In this document: one piece after another, positions 1 through 8,050 of the stretch
Layout of the letters: every line of letters begins with the position of its first letter
Numbering within the stretch: position 1 is the stretch's first letter
Assembly (NCBI RefSeq): GCF_003363265.1
Contig: NZ_QRBF01000002.1
Span: forward strand, 1 to 64,000
Reading direction: 5' to 3'
From: Dyella psychrodurans
GTDB taxonomy: Bacteria > Pseudomonadota > Gammaproteobacteria > Xanthomonadales > Rhodanobacteraceae
Length of the DNA stretch: 64,000 nucleotides
Made by a program: the position numbers and the translations under genes
Notes under the pieces: generated by a model
Databases searched by the model: none
The model's input: only the letters and a program-made list of their open reading frames with translations
What the model was told of the DNA's origin: nothing

Positions 1-42
1 TGAGCTAACGCGTACTAATGAGCCGTGCGGCTTGACCATATA
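1..42 (+). rRNA. rrl: 23S rRNA, 3' end (partial)
   Basis: The first ~40 bases match the conserved 3' terminus of bacterial 23S rRNA, including the ACTAATGAGCCGTG run and the terminal GGCTTGACC helix strand. The rest of the gene lies left of the window. The mature 3' end is placed from memory of the family and may be off by a few bases. About 170 bases of spacer separate it from the 5S gene. Confidence 0.88.
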
Positions 43-213
43 ACCCCAAGACGCTTCGTATACAGGTCCTTCTGTGACGAACCCGGCCATCCCGGCTGGA
101 CTCGTCAAAAGAGCGACCCTTCAGCGAACCATCTCGAAACACTTCACCAGACGCTTGTCACTCGTTTACCCCTTTGCGGAGCCGGCGCTTCAAAGCGCTG
201 CTCCCACCCTTTC

Positions 214-326
214 CCTGGCGGCTATAGCGCTGTGGTCCCACCCGATCCCATCCCGAACTCGGAAGTGAAACGCAGCCGCGCCGATGGTAGTGTGCACTCG
301 CATGCAAGAGTAGGTCACCGCCAGGG
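214..326 (+). rRNA. rrf: 5S rRNA
   Basis: This is a typical gammaproteobacterial 5S rRNA. The 5' end CCTGGCGGC pairs with the 3' end GTCACCGCCAGG. The internal segment contains the conserved CCCGATCCCATCCCGAACTC stretch and GATGGTAGTGTG. It is the last gene of the rrn operon and is followed directly by a strong hairpin terminator. The ends are set by the terminal helix and could shift by 1-3 bases. Confidence 0.95.
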
Positions 327-338
327 GCTTTATCCCTC

Positions 339-378
339 AAACGCCTTCCCTCATCGGGAAGGCGTTTGGCTTTTTAGA
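339..378 (+). terminator. Rho-independent terminator of the rrn operon
   Basis: The arms CGCCTTCCC and GGGAAGGCG flank a TCAT/C loop and are extended by A/T pairs. The hairpin is followed by a T-rich tail (TTTGGCTTTTT). It lies just downstream of the 5S gene. The next 150 bases, up to the convergent cysteine synthase-like gene, hold nothing I recognise. Confidence 0.9.
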
Positions 379-535
379 ATCTGACAAATCCCTCCATTGA
401 GGGTGATGCTCGGCTCGTGCCGACGAGGCCGTGCGAAACAGAAGCGCTGAGTAGCGCCAAGCGGCCCACATCGAGCGAGCAATCGAGAACTTCCGGCCAC
501 TGCGGCACAGTGGTCAGCGACACCACTGCGCCCGG

Positions 536-1552
536 TCAGCTCGGAAATGCCTGATCGAGCCACGCAGGAACCGGAATACCTTTCTCACGAAGGAAGGCTG
601 GATTGAACAGTTTCGCTTGATAGCGAGTTCCCGCATCGCCGAGCACAGTAACAATGGTGTGTCCTGGACCCAGTGCTCTCGCAAGACGAATGGCACCGGC
701 GAGATTCACGCCGCTAGATCCTCCCACGCACCAACCCTCCTCACGAAGCAGCTGATGCAGGAGCGGAACCGACTCCTGGTCAGAAATCGACCACGCCAGA
801 TCGATGGGTGCGTTCTGAAAATTCGCGGTAACGCGACTGGAGCCGATGCCTTCGCTGATGGAGCTGCCTTCGGCAACCAGCTCGCCGCGGTTGATGTAGT
901 TGGCGAGCGCGGAGCCAGTAGGATCTGAAAGCGCGATTTTTACCCCCGACTTACGTGCCTTGAGCGCGCGACCTACACCTGCAAGGGTTCCGCCTGTGCC
1001 TGCGGAACATACGAAGCCATCGACCCTGCCCTTGGTCTGCTCCCAGATCTCAACGGCGGTGGTCGCCTCATGCCAGTCGCGATTGGCCGTGTTATCGAAT
1101 TGGTTGCCGAACCAGGCGCTGCCCGGGGAAGCCTCGTTCAGGCTTTCGCAATAGGCTCGCGCAATATGTACATAGTGGCGCGGGTCTTTGAACGGAGCCG
1201 CTGGAACCAAGCGAACCTCTGCGCCGGCAACGCGCAGCGCGTCGATCTTCTCCCGACTCTGCGTATCGGGCATGAAGATCACCGATCGGTACCCACGACT
1301 AGCGCCGATCAGGGCCAGTCCTATCCCGGTATTACCGGCGGTGCCCTCAACGATTGTGCCACCTGGACGTAGCTTCCCGCTTTTCTCGGCATCCAGTATC
1401 AACCCTAGCGCCGTACGGTCTTTGATGGAGCCGCCGGGATTGAGGAACTCCGCCTTGCCCAGAATCTCGCAGCCCGTCAGTGCCGAGGCCTGTCGCAGGC
1501 GGAGCAGGGGGGTATGGCCAACAGCGGCGGATAGATCGGGTAAGACGCTCAT
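536..1552 (-). CDS. Cysteine synthase A-like PLP enzyme (O-acetylserine sulfhydrylase family)
   Basis: This is a fold-type II PLP enzyme of 338 residues from the chosen ATG. The Schiff-base lysine is in GGSIKDRT (about K44), the substrate loop is TAGNTG (71-76), and the phosphate-binding loop is SAGTGGT (about 183-189). The family makes cysteine from O-acetylserine and sulfide; some close relatives act as cystathionine beta-synthases. The start at 1552 is chosen because the family's N-terminal helix begins there. In-frame starts at 1648 and 1663 would add a 32- or 37-residue unconserved extension, and none of the three has a strong ribosome-binding site. The gene is divergent from the metX operon, so cysteine would be made next to the enzyme (MetB) that uses it. 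OAS sulfhydrylase versus CBS activity cannot be settled from sequence. Confidence 0.85.
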   Translation of the reverse strand: MSVLPDLSAAVGHTPLLRLRQASALTGCEILGKAEFLNPGGSIKDRTALGLILDAEKSGKLRPGGTIVEGTAGNTGIGLALIGASRGYRSVIFMPDTQSREKIDALRVAGAEVRLVPAAPFKDPRHYVHIARAYCESLNEASPGSAWFGNQFDNTANRDWHEATTAVEIWEQTKGRVDGFVCSAGTGGTLAGVGRALKARKSGVKIALSDPTGSALANYINRGELVAEGSSISEGIGSSRVTANFQNAPIDLAWSISDQESVPLLHQLLREEGWCVGGSSGVNLAGAIRLARALGPGHTIVTVLGDAGTRYQAKLFNPAFLREKGIPVPAWLDQAFPS

Positions 1553-1698
1553 GGCTGGGAAATCCGGGACCTGAATTGGCTTCGGGAGGAGGTTAATGCC
1601 CGGCTCGGTAGCCTGCCATCTAAGTCCCCGGAAGGGTGATTCGAGCATATGGCTATTTCCCATAAGTCAGCAATTTCCCATCATCTCGAGGTGTTTTT

Positions 1699-1718
1699 AC
1701 GTTTAGACGTCTAAACGT
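1699..1718. promoter_or_regulatory. Perfect 20-bp palindrome (operator candidate) with a MetJ-like core
   Basis: ACGTTTAGACGTCTAAACGT is identical to its reverse complement. Its centre AGACGTCT equals the consensus 8-bp MetJ box of enterobacteria, and the next 8 bases (AAACGTCC) match it at 6 of 8 positions in the tandem register MetJ uses. It ends 3 bases before the -35 element of the metX promoter and lies in the divergent cysteine synthase/metX intergenic region, so it could control both genes. Which regulator binds is unknown; MetJ is not typical of this order. Confidence 0.6.
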
Positions 1719-1721
1719 CCA

Positions 1722-1750
1722 TTGACGCCAAAAAAACGCATAGGTATAGT
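1722..1750 (+). promoter_or_regulatory. Sigma-70 promoter of metX-metB-hom
   Basis: The -35 element is TTGACG (1722-1727), the spacer is exactly 17 bases, and the -10 element is TATAGT (1745-1750). The expected transcript start near 1757 coincides with the first base of the SAM-I aptamer, which strongly supports the assignment. Confidence 0.85.
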
Positions 1751-1756
1751 CGATTC

Positions 1757-1870
1757 CACTCATCGAGACCGGCTGAGGGACAGGCCCTTTGAAGCCGGGG
1801 CAACCTACAGGATCAACCCTGTAACGGTGCCAACTCCTGCGGGGCGCTTCGGCGTCAACCGGTAGATGGG
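1757..1870 (+). ncRNA. SAM-I (S-box) riboswitch aptamer
   Basis: The classical S-box core is present in order. P1 is CTCATC (1759-1764) with GATGGG (1865-1870). Then come the GAGA joint, P2 CCGGC...GCCGG with the kink-turn bases (TGAGGGAC and TTTGAA), the GGCAACC block, a P3 stem TACAGG/CCTGTA, the conserved GGTGCCAACTCC strand, and a P4 with a TTCG-capped tip. Rfam-type S-box RNAs bind SAM and switch off methionine genes. Here the aptamer starts at the predicted +1 and precedes metX-metB-hom. The downstream part looks translational; see the entry at 1921-1952. Confidence 0.93.
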
Positions 1871-1920
1871 ATGTCGTCAATCCATGCGCAGCATGGGTGG
1901 TCTGGCGACAACTCTTCGCA

Positions 1921-1952
1921 GGTTCTCCGCAGGGCGATGCAAATGGAGAACC
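1921..1952 (+). promoter_or_regulatory. Shine-Dalgarno-sequestering hairpin (expression platform of the SAM-I switch)
   Basis: GGTTCTCC (1921-1928) is the exact complement of GGAGAACC (1945-1952), which contains the metX ribosome-binding site 5 bases before the ATG at 1956. The anti-SD strand (1925-1934) can instead form ten pairs, two of them G-U, with 1835-1844 in aptamer stem P4. The two pairings exclude each other. The inferred logic is that SAM-bound aptamer keeps P4 intact and the SD is masked, while without SAM P4 invades and the SD is free. Confidence 0.75.
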
Positions 1953-1955
1953 AAG

Positions 1956-2993
1956 ATGCCCCGACTCGCCAATTCCGCCTCCGACGAACGCCACACCGCC
2001 GTGGTTGTGTCATTGCATTCGCGTGCGGCACTCACCGAACAGCGCAGCAGCCGTCGTTTGAATCTGCAGCCGAAGTACGGCCACGGCGCCAGCATGGTGG
2101 ATGTCCGTTATCAGTGGACGGGCGCTTCCGATGCGCCGACGGTCATCGTGCAAGGTGGCATCTCCGCCGATCGGTTCGTCGCTCAAACAGAACACGGAAA
2201 TGCGGGTTGGTGGTCGGAATTGGTCGGTAATGGGCAGGCCATCGATCTTGCGCATTGCCGTGTACTGAGCATCGATTGGCTTACACCTGCCGATTTCGAA
2301 AACGCGCCGCGCGCGATCTCCAGCGAAGACCAGGCAGACGCACTGGCAGCGCTTGTCGATGCACTGGGTATCGGTCGTGTCGCCGCTTTTGTTGGCTCGT
2401 CCTATGGAGCCATGACGGCACTGGCTTTTGCCGCACGTCACGCCGACAAGGTCGAAAAGCTCGTTGTTCTCGCCGGCGCGCACCGTGCACACCCGCTTTC
2501 GACCGCGCAGCGCGCGATTCAGCGTCAGATTCTGCGGCTGGGTCAATCGTCGGGCCAGGTGGAGCAGGCATTGTCGCTGGCCCGTCAGTTGGCGATGACC
2601 ACGTATCGCGGCAGCGAGGAATTTGCACGCCGCTTTGCCAGCACTCCTGATTACCGTGAAGGAAGGTTTCACTTTCCCGTCGAGGATTACCTCGAGCACG
2701 CTGGTCGCCGTTTTGTGGAGCGTTTCGATCTCGAACGCTTTCTCGCATTGTCGGAGTCGATTGATTTGCACGACGTAGCACCGGAAACCGTCAACGTGCC
2801 CGCAACGCTGATCGGTTTTCCATCCGATCGCCTGGTGCCTCTGGCTGATCTGTGCGAGCTCCAGCGTCGCCTTCGTGGCTCCGCCACGCTGGAAGTAATC
2901 GATTCGCCCTACGGTCACGATGCGTTCCTCAAAGAAACCCAGCAATTGGCGCCGTTGTTGCGCCAAGTCATCCCCAGTCGTTGTGGAGCTTGA
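1956..2993 (+). CDS. metX: Homoserine O-acyltransferase (MetX family, probably succinyltransferase)
   Basis: This 345-residue alpha/beta-hydrolase-fold protein has the MetX oxyanion region (VQGGIS, about 65-70), the nucleophile elbow GSSYG (Ser149) and a late Asp/His pair (SDRLVPL, D291; GHDAF, H321). It activates homoserine by O-acylation in the first committed step to methionine. The acyl donor, acetyl- or succinyl-CoA, is not certain; the gammaproteobacterial context and a downstream MetB favour succinyl. The ATG at 1956 is chosen because it has GGAGAA at ideal spacing and that site is the one masked by the riboswitch. It is the first gene of metX-metB-hom, with a 3-base gap to metB. Confidence 0.9.
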   Translation: MPRLANSASDERHTAVVVSLHSRAALTEQRSSRRLNLQPKYGHGASMVDVRYQWTGASDAPTVIVQGGISADRFVAQTEHGNAGWWSELVGNGQAIDLAHCRVLSIDWLTPADFENAPRAISSEDQADALAALVDALGIGRVAAFVGSSYGAMTALAFAARHADKVEKLVVLAGAHRAHPLSTAQRAIQRQILRLGQSSGQVEQALSLARQLAMTTYRGSEEFARRFASTPDYREGRFHFPVEDYLEHAGRRFVERFDLERFLALSESIDLHDVAPETVNVPATLIGFPSDRLVPLADLCELQRRLRGSATLEVIDSPYGHDAFLKETQQLAPLLRQVIPSRCGA

Positions 2994-2996
2994 ATC

Positions 2997-4202
2997 ATGT
3001 GTGCTGACGTTGTGAATCAAACCGCTGCCAGCACCCTCGCTGTACGTGCAGGCATTGAATCGGATACGCAGCATGGCGCCGTAGTGCCTGCACTGCACCT
3101 GTCCACCAATTACAGTTTCAACGGGTTGGGCGGGAAGCGCGCTTACGATTACTCGCGCAGCGGCAATCCGACGCGCGATTTGCTTGGCAATGCGCTCGCA
3201 GAACTCGAACAGGGCGTCGGCGGAGTGATCACTGCCAGTGGCATGGCTGCCGTGGCCGTGGCACTGGAACTGGTGCCCGCCGGTTCGACGATTCTTGCCG
3301 CGCACGATTGTTATGGCGGCACATGGCGCTTGCTGGACGCATGGGCAAAGAAGGGTCGTTTCAAGGTTCGCTTTATCGATCTCACCGACAATCATGCCTT
3401 GAGTGAAGGCCTGGCCGACAAGCCTTCCCTGGTATGGGTGGAAACGCCTTCTAATCCGCTGCTGCGTATTACCGATATTCGTCATGTCGCGCAGGCCGCA
3501 CATGCGGTCGGTGCGCTGGTTGTCGTGGACAACACATTCCTATCGCCAGCGCTGCAGCAGCCATTGGCGCTGGGTGCCGATGTCGTCGTGCATTCCACCA
3601 CCAAGTACATCAACGGCCATAGCGACGTGGTGGGTGGCGCCGTGGTGGCTCGCGATGCAGCCGTTTTCGAGCAGCTTAAATGGTGGGCCAATTGCAATGG
3701 TCTTACCGGTGCACCTTTTGACAGCTTCCTTACGCTGCGGGGGCTGCGCACGCTTGGCGTGCGCTTGCGCCAGCATCAAGAGAACGCGGAGCGCGTCGCC
3801 GTGCAGCTCGATCGGCACGATGCAGTGCGAAAAGTCTATTACCCGGGCCTGGAGCATCACGCAGGGCATGCGCTCGCAGCGCGTCAGCAGCAGGGCTTCG
3901 GTGCGATGTTGAGTTTCGAACTGCACGGTGGTGTTCCGGAGATCGAAGCGTTTGTCGATGGCTTGAATTACTTCTCGCTGGCCGAGTCGCTTGGTGGCGT
4001 GGAGAGCTTGATCGCGCACCCCGCGTCGATGACGCACGCTGCGATGGCTCCCGAAGCGCGTCGCGCGGCCGGCATTGCCGATACCTTGCTGCGTCTTTCG
4101 ATAGGTATCGAAGACGGCGATGACTTATTGCGTGATCTGGATGCTGCCTTGTCGCGCGCGCAGGCCGTTGAGGGCGCATCCAAACGCAGGGTGATTGCAT
4201 GA
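2997..4202 (+). CDS. metB: Cystathionine gamma-synthase / O-acylhomoserine lyase
   Basis: This 401-residue PLP enzyme belongs to the Cys/Met metabolism family. It has the cofactor tyrosine motif YSRSGNPTR (52-60), the VVDNTF strand (about 176-181) and the Schiff-base lysine in STTKYINGHSD (K203). It joins O-acylhomoserine to cysteine to give cystathionine. A direct-sulfhydrylation activity (MetZ-like) cannot be excluded. It lies between metX and hom, and its stop overlaps the hom start in ATGA, so the three genes should be translated together under riboswitch control. Confidence 0.9.
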   Translation: MCADVVNQTAASTLAVRAGIESDTQHGAVVPALHLSTNYSFNGLGGKRAYDYSRSGNPTRDLLGNALAELEQGVGGVITASGMAAVAVALELVPAGSTILAAHDCYGGTWRLLDAWAKKGRFKVRFIDLTDNHALSEGLADKPSLVWVETPSNPLLRITDIRHVAQAAHAVGALVVVDNTFLSPALQQPLALGADVVVHSTTKYINGHSDVVGGAVVARDAAVFEQLKWWANCNGLTGAPFDSFLTLRGLRTLGVRLRQHQENAERVAVQLDRHDAVRKVYYPGLEHHAGHALAARQQQGFGAMLSFELHGGVPEIEAFVDGLNYFSLAESLGGVESLIAHPASMTHAAMAPEARRAAGIADTLLRLSIGIEDGDDLLRDLDAALSRAQAVEGASKRRVIA

Positions 4203-5284
4203 GCGCGGTGCTTGCGGAGGCGCCTGCCCGCCAAACAGCACAGACGACGAAATCCGAAGTGGCTTTAGTGTTGCTCGGCACGGGCGTAGTGGGTGGCGCT
4301 TTTCTTAAATTGCTCTGTACGCCGGCCGGAAGTCGATTGCATCTGGTCGGTGCCGCGAACTCACGAAAGCAGCAGACCGAAGCCACGCAACTGGCTGCGC
4401 GCGATCTGCGCGAGCGGCTCAAGCGAGAGGGTGCGGCGCGGGACGATGCCGCGTTGCTGGATGCACTGGATGCGCACCAAGCAACGTTAAAGGTCATCGT
4501 GGATGCTACCGCGTCGATCGAACTGGCTTCTCGCCATTCAGAATGGCTTGCGCGCGGTTATCACGTTGTCACCGCCAACAAATCGCTGGCCGGTGGCCAG
4601 CTGTCCGGCTGGCGAGCACTGCAGGCGGCGCGTGCGGCGGGCGGCCGCTACGGTGATTCCGCTACGGTTGGGGCAGGGCTACCGGTGCTTTCCACGTTGC
4701 GTCGGCTTTGCGATTGCGGTGACAGCTTGTTGACGCTGGAAGGTGTGTTCTCCGGTTCGCTGTCGTATCTGTTCAATCAGTACGACGGTAGTCGTCCGTT
4801 TTCTGCGTTGCTGCGCGAGGCGCGCAAGCTTGGTTACACCGAACCTGACCCGCGTGCCGATCTTTCCGGTGAAGACGTAGCACGTAAGTTGCTGATCCTT
4901 GCGCGCAATGCCGGTTTTGCGCTCGGCAGCGATGAAGTGGTGGTGGAGAGCCTAGTGCCGGAAGCTTTGCGCGACATTGCCACCGAAGCATTCCTGGATC
5001 GACTCGAAGAGCTTGATGAGCCGCTTGCCACCTTGCACGAAGAGGCGCGCGTGCGCGGTAACGTTTTACGTTTTCTTGCGCGCATCAACCAGCGCGGTCG
5101 GGCGCGAGTGGGTTTGACGGAAGTGCCGCTCACACACCCTGCAGCACGCCTGTACGGCACGGACAATCAGTTTGCGCTGACCACCACGCGTTATCACACC
5201 CAGCCGCTGGTGATTCAAGGACCGGGCGCAGGGCCCGAAGTCACGGCGCAGGCGTTGCTTGGCGACATTCTCGCACTGAGTTGA
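4199..5284 (+). CDS. hom: Homoserine dehydrogenase (single-domain, no ACT domain)
   Basis: The protein has 361 residues, with an N-terminal Rossmann motif GTGVVG (about 27-32) and the catalytic-domain signatures ANKS and EGVFSGSLSYLFNQ. It resembles the C-terminal half of ThrA/MetL rather than the ~430-residue Hom with an ACT domain, so no allosteric domain is visible. It reduces aspartate semialdehyde to homoserine, the substrate of MetX two genes upstream. Placement under the SAM riboswitch suggests a methionine-dedicated isozyme, with control by RNA instead of feedback inhibition (inference). The ATG overlaps the metB stop. Confidence 0.9.
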   Translation: MSAVLAEAPARQTAQTTKSEVALVLLGTGVVGGAFLKLLCTPAGSRLHLVGAANSRKQQTEATQLAARDLRERLKREGAARDDAALLDALDAHQATLKVIVDATASIELASRHSEWLARGYHVVTANKSLAGGQLSGWRALQAARAAGGRYGDSATVGAGLPVLSTLRRLCDCGDSLLTLEGVFSGSLSYLFNQYDGSRPFSALLREARKLGYTEPDPRADLSGEDVARKLLILARNAGFALGSDEVVVESLVPEALRDIATEAFLDRLEELDEPLATLHEEARVRGNVLRFLARINQRGRARVGLTEVPLTHPAARLYGTDNQFALTTTRYHTQPLVIQGPGAGPEVTAQALLGDILALS

Positions 5285-5310
5285 CGCGCGACACGCGTCA
5301 ACCTTCTTTG
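5281..5310 (+). terminator. Hairpin terminator after hom
   Basis: TTGACGCG and CGCGTCAA form a perfect 8-bp stem with a 5-base loop. It overlaps the hom stop codon and is followed by CCTTCTTTG. It separates hom from the convergent permease gene. The T-tract is short, so efficiency is uncertain. Confidence 0.65.
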
Positions 5311-5319
5311 TGCCTACCC

Positions 5320-6981
5320 TCAGCGAGCCGCAGCACGCTCTGCTGCTTCCTCATCGGGCGGTATCAGCGGTAGATCGGGATGCTTATGTGCCTCGTCTCG
5401 CGCAGCTTCCACAGCGGGTGTGCGCCAGCCGGACTTCACGCCCCAGAGATAAAACACCAATCCGATCACGGCGACGACGACAAGATCGATGCCGTAGGAG
5501 AGATACCCGCGACCTCCAAACGTCGTACTGCCCGCCCAAGATACGAATGCAATCACGGGTAGATAAACGATAAGCCACAGTGCACCCTTCAGCTGCCGGC
5601 CAAAGTCGTGCCAGCCTGACTTCGCCTGATAGTAGAGATACACCGGCAAGGCCACGACCATCAGCAAAATGATTTCACCGGTCAGCGGCCACTTTGCCCA
5701 GTAAAGCAATTCCGTCGCCATGATAAAGGCGACACCCGCCAGCACCGGCAATCCGGTGATACGCAGCGGGCGATGCAATTCGGTAGCGGTGCGACGCAAC
5801 GTCATCACGCTTACCGGGCCGGTGAGATAGGAAATGATCGTCGCCACCGAGATCACGGCGGCCAGCGTACCCCAGCCTCGGAAGAAGAACAGGAACAGGA
5901 ACGACACCGCCAGGTTGAGCCACATGGCTGGACGCGGTACACCCCACTTCGGATGCACTTGGCCGAGGACTTTCGGCAACGTGCCATTGCGTTCCATACC
6001 GTAGATCATGCGTGCGGTGGTAGCGGTATATGTCATACCGGTGCCACTCGGGCTGATGAAGGCGTCGACGTAAAGCAGCATCGCCAGCCAGTGCAGGTTG
6101 ACGATAATAGCCAGCTCCGCGAACGGCGAACGGAAATCGATGCCGTGCCAGCCGGTTTTGATCAGCATGTCGTGTGGTACCGCGCCCAGGTAGGCCACTT
6201 GCAAGATCACGTACACCACGGTGGCCAGCAGGATCGAGCCAACCACGGCGAATGGAATACTGCGCCCCGGATTGCGCGCCTCGCCGGCAAGGTTCACCGG
6301 GCTCTGGAATCCGTTGAAGCTGAACACGATGCCTGCCGTGGCTACGGCAGTCAGTACTGCCGCGAAATCGATGGCGTGGCTTTCGCCATGCACGCCCACC
6401 GAGAAGTTTTCGGCGTGAAATCCGCTAGCGATCAGCGCCAAGCCCGTTGCTGCCGGCACAATCAGCTTGAACACAGTGATTGCCGTGTTGGAGTGGGCGA
6501 ACAGCTTCACGCTCCAGAAGTTGAGCAGGAAATAGATGATCACCAGCACTGCCGCGATGGCGAGACCTGTGTGGCTAAGTTCACCCTGGCCAGCGGTGAC
6601 GTGGTAGAGATCCTGCGCCCACTGCCATTGCCAAGATGCCATGTACTGCACCGAGGCCTCGGCTTCCACCGGGATCACCGACACGATGGCGATCCAGTTC
6701 GCCCAAGCGGCAATGAAGCCCACCAGCGAGCCGTGGGAGTAGTGGCCATATCGGACCATTCCGCCGGACTCGGGAAACATGGCGCCGAGCTCCGCGTAGG
6801 TAAGCGCGATGGTCATGATGATCGCGGCGCCCAGCACCCAGGCCCATACAGCGCCGGGACCCGCCAGACCGGCGGCTTTCCACGCGCCGAACAACCAGCC
6901 AGAGCCAATGATCGAACCCAGGCCAGTGAGCATGAGGGCGAAGGGGCCAACATCGCGGCGAATGGAGTTGGAAGAAGACAT
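5320..6981 (-). CDS. APC-superfamily amino acid permease
   Basis: This is a 553-residue inner-membrane protein with about 12-14 hydrophobic helices. It starts with the APC signature region (TGLGSIIGSGWLFG) in helix 1 and ends in a charged cytoplasmic tail. The family carries out proton-coupled amino acid uptake; the substrate cannot be read from sequence. The start at 6981 is chosen for its AGGGA ribosome-binding site and because the APC fold begins right there; upstream in-frame sequence is not conserved. It is divergent from metF and convergent with hom, so it may serve the local methionine/aspartate-family metabolism, but this is only context. Confidence 0.85.
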   Translation of the reverse strand: MSSSNSIRRDVGPFALMLTGLGSIIGSGWLFGAWKAAGLAGPGAVWAWVLGAAIIMTIALTYAELGAMFPESGGMVRYGHYSHGSLVGFIAAWANWIAIVSVIPVEAEASVQYMASWQWQWAQDLYHVTAGQGELSHTGLAIAAVLVIIYFLLNFWSVKLFAHSNTAITVFKLIVPAATGLALIASGFHAENFSVGVHGESHAIDFAAVLTAVATAGIVFSFNGFQSPVNLAGEARNPGRSIPFAVVGSILLATVVYVILQVAYLGAVPHDMLIKTGWHGIDFRSPFAELAIIVNLHWLAMLLYVDAFISPSGTGMTYTATTARMIYGMERNGTLPKVLGQVHPKWGVPRPAMWLNLAVSFLFLFFFRGWGTLAAVISVATIISYLTGPVSVMTLRRTATELHRPLRITGLPVLAGVAFIMATELLYWAKWPLTGEIILLMVVALPVYLYYQAKSGWHDFGRQLKGALWLIVYLPVIAFVSWAGSTTFGGRGYLSYGIDLVVVAVIGLVFYLWGVKSGWRTPAVEAARDEAHKHPDLPLIPPDEEAAERAAAR

Positions 6982-7128
6982 GCGGATTCCCTGAAGCAAA
7001 GCGGGGCCGCCATCAGCGGCATAAGCGGGCGATGATGACAGACCGGTGCGGGTAGTGTCAGCCGGTCGGCGTCCTAAAAGGGAGTACGGCATCGGCCATC
7101 TGGAGCGGTTCTGGTGGTGAGATTGCGG

Positions 7129-7163
7129 CATATATCGCTTCATCGAGAATAGGAGATATATAC
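7129..7163. promoter_or_regulatory. Interrupted inverted repeat upstream of metF
   Basis: CATATATC and GATATATA form arms separated by 18 bases, ending about 30 bases before the metF ATG. It is the only AT-rich patch in the permease/metF divergent region. It could be an operator (an ArsR-type SahR site is one idea) or simply promoter sequence; I cannot assign a regulator. Confidence 0.35.
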
Positions 7164-7193
7164 TTCGCCTTACCGTCGCCAAGGACCTGAGCA

Positions 7194-8018
7194 ATGCCGG
7201 CAATCAGCTTCGAATTCTTCCCGCCCAAGACCGATGAACAGCGCGCCCAATTAGATAGGACCGCCAAAGACCTGAAAGGCCTGAAACCTGAATATGTCTC
7301 GGTGACGTTCGGCGCCGGCGGCTCCACCCTCAGCTACACCGGCGATACCGTGGCGCACCTGCACCAGCAGCACGGGCTGGACGTGGCCCCGCACCTTTCG
7401 TGCATGGGCGGCACCAGGGCGGAGATCGCGGGGTTGCTCGACAGCTACCGGGCCGCGGGATATCGACGCATCGTCGCGCTGCGCGGCGATCTTCCCTCGG
7501 GCATGGCCACGCCGGGTGATTTTCGCTACGCCGCCGAATTGGTGCGTTTCATCCGCGAGCACAGCGGCGATCATTTCCATATCGAAGTCGCGGCCTATCC
7601 GGAAATGCATCCGCAGGCCGAAGATGTCCACGCCGACCTGCGCCACTTCAAAGCCAAGGTGGATGCCGGCGCGGATGGTGCGATCACGCAGTACTTCTTC
7701 AACGCGGATGCGTACTTCCGTTTTGTCGACGACGCGCGTCGTCTCGGCGTCACGGTGCCGATCGTGCCGGGCATCATGCCGATTTCCCAGTACGCACAGC
7801 TCAAGCGTTTCTCCGACGCCTGCGGCGCGGAAATTCCGCGCTGGATGTCCAAGCGCATGCAGGCGTACTACGACGATGTCGAGTCAATCCGCGCGATGGG
7901 CGCAGAAGTGGTCGCGCAGCTTTGTCGCCGCTTGCTCGAGGGCGGTGCGCCGGGACTGCACTTCTACACGCTGAATCGCGCGAAAGCGACGCGCGCGGTG
8001 CTTGACCAACTCGGCTGA
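7194..8018 (+). CDS. metF: 5,10-methylenetetrahydrofolate reductase
   Basis: At 274 residues this is the standard short bacterial MetF. It opens with SFEFFPPKT (catalytic Glu region), followed by SVTFGAGGS, LRGD and the FAD-site QYFFN motif. The TIM-barrel flavoenzyme reduces methylene-THF to methyl-THF, the methyl donor for methionine synthase (MetH/MetE, not in this window). The ATG at 7194 has AAGGA 8 bases upstream. It stands alone on the plus strand, divergent from the permease. Control is unclear; see the inverted repeat just upstream. Confidence 0.95.
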   Translation: MPAISFEFFPPKTDEQRAQLDRTAKDLKGLKPEYVSVTFGAGGSTLSYTGDTVAHLHQQHGLDVAPHLSCMGGTRAEIAGLLDSYRAAGYRRIVALRGDLPSGMATPGDFRYAAELVRFIREHSGDHFHIEVAAYPEMHPQAEDVHADLRHFKAKVDAGADGAITQYFFNADAYFRFVDDARRLGVTVPIVPGIMPISQYAQLKRFSDACGAEIPRWMSKRMQAYYDDVESIRAMGAEVVAQLCRRLLEGGAPGLHFYTLNRAKATRAVLDQLG

Positions 8019-8050
8019 TCGTCTCGGATGCATCGGGCTATGCTTGCCCG

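Noticed and set aside
1871-2230. Leader or overlapping gene starting at ATG 1871 within the metX leader
   Set aside because: It starts at the 3' strand of aptamer P1, has no SD, and runs out of frame through metX. The product is Arg-rich shadow sequence.
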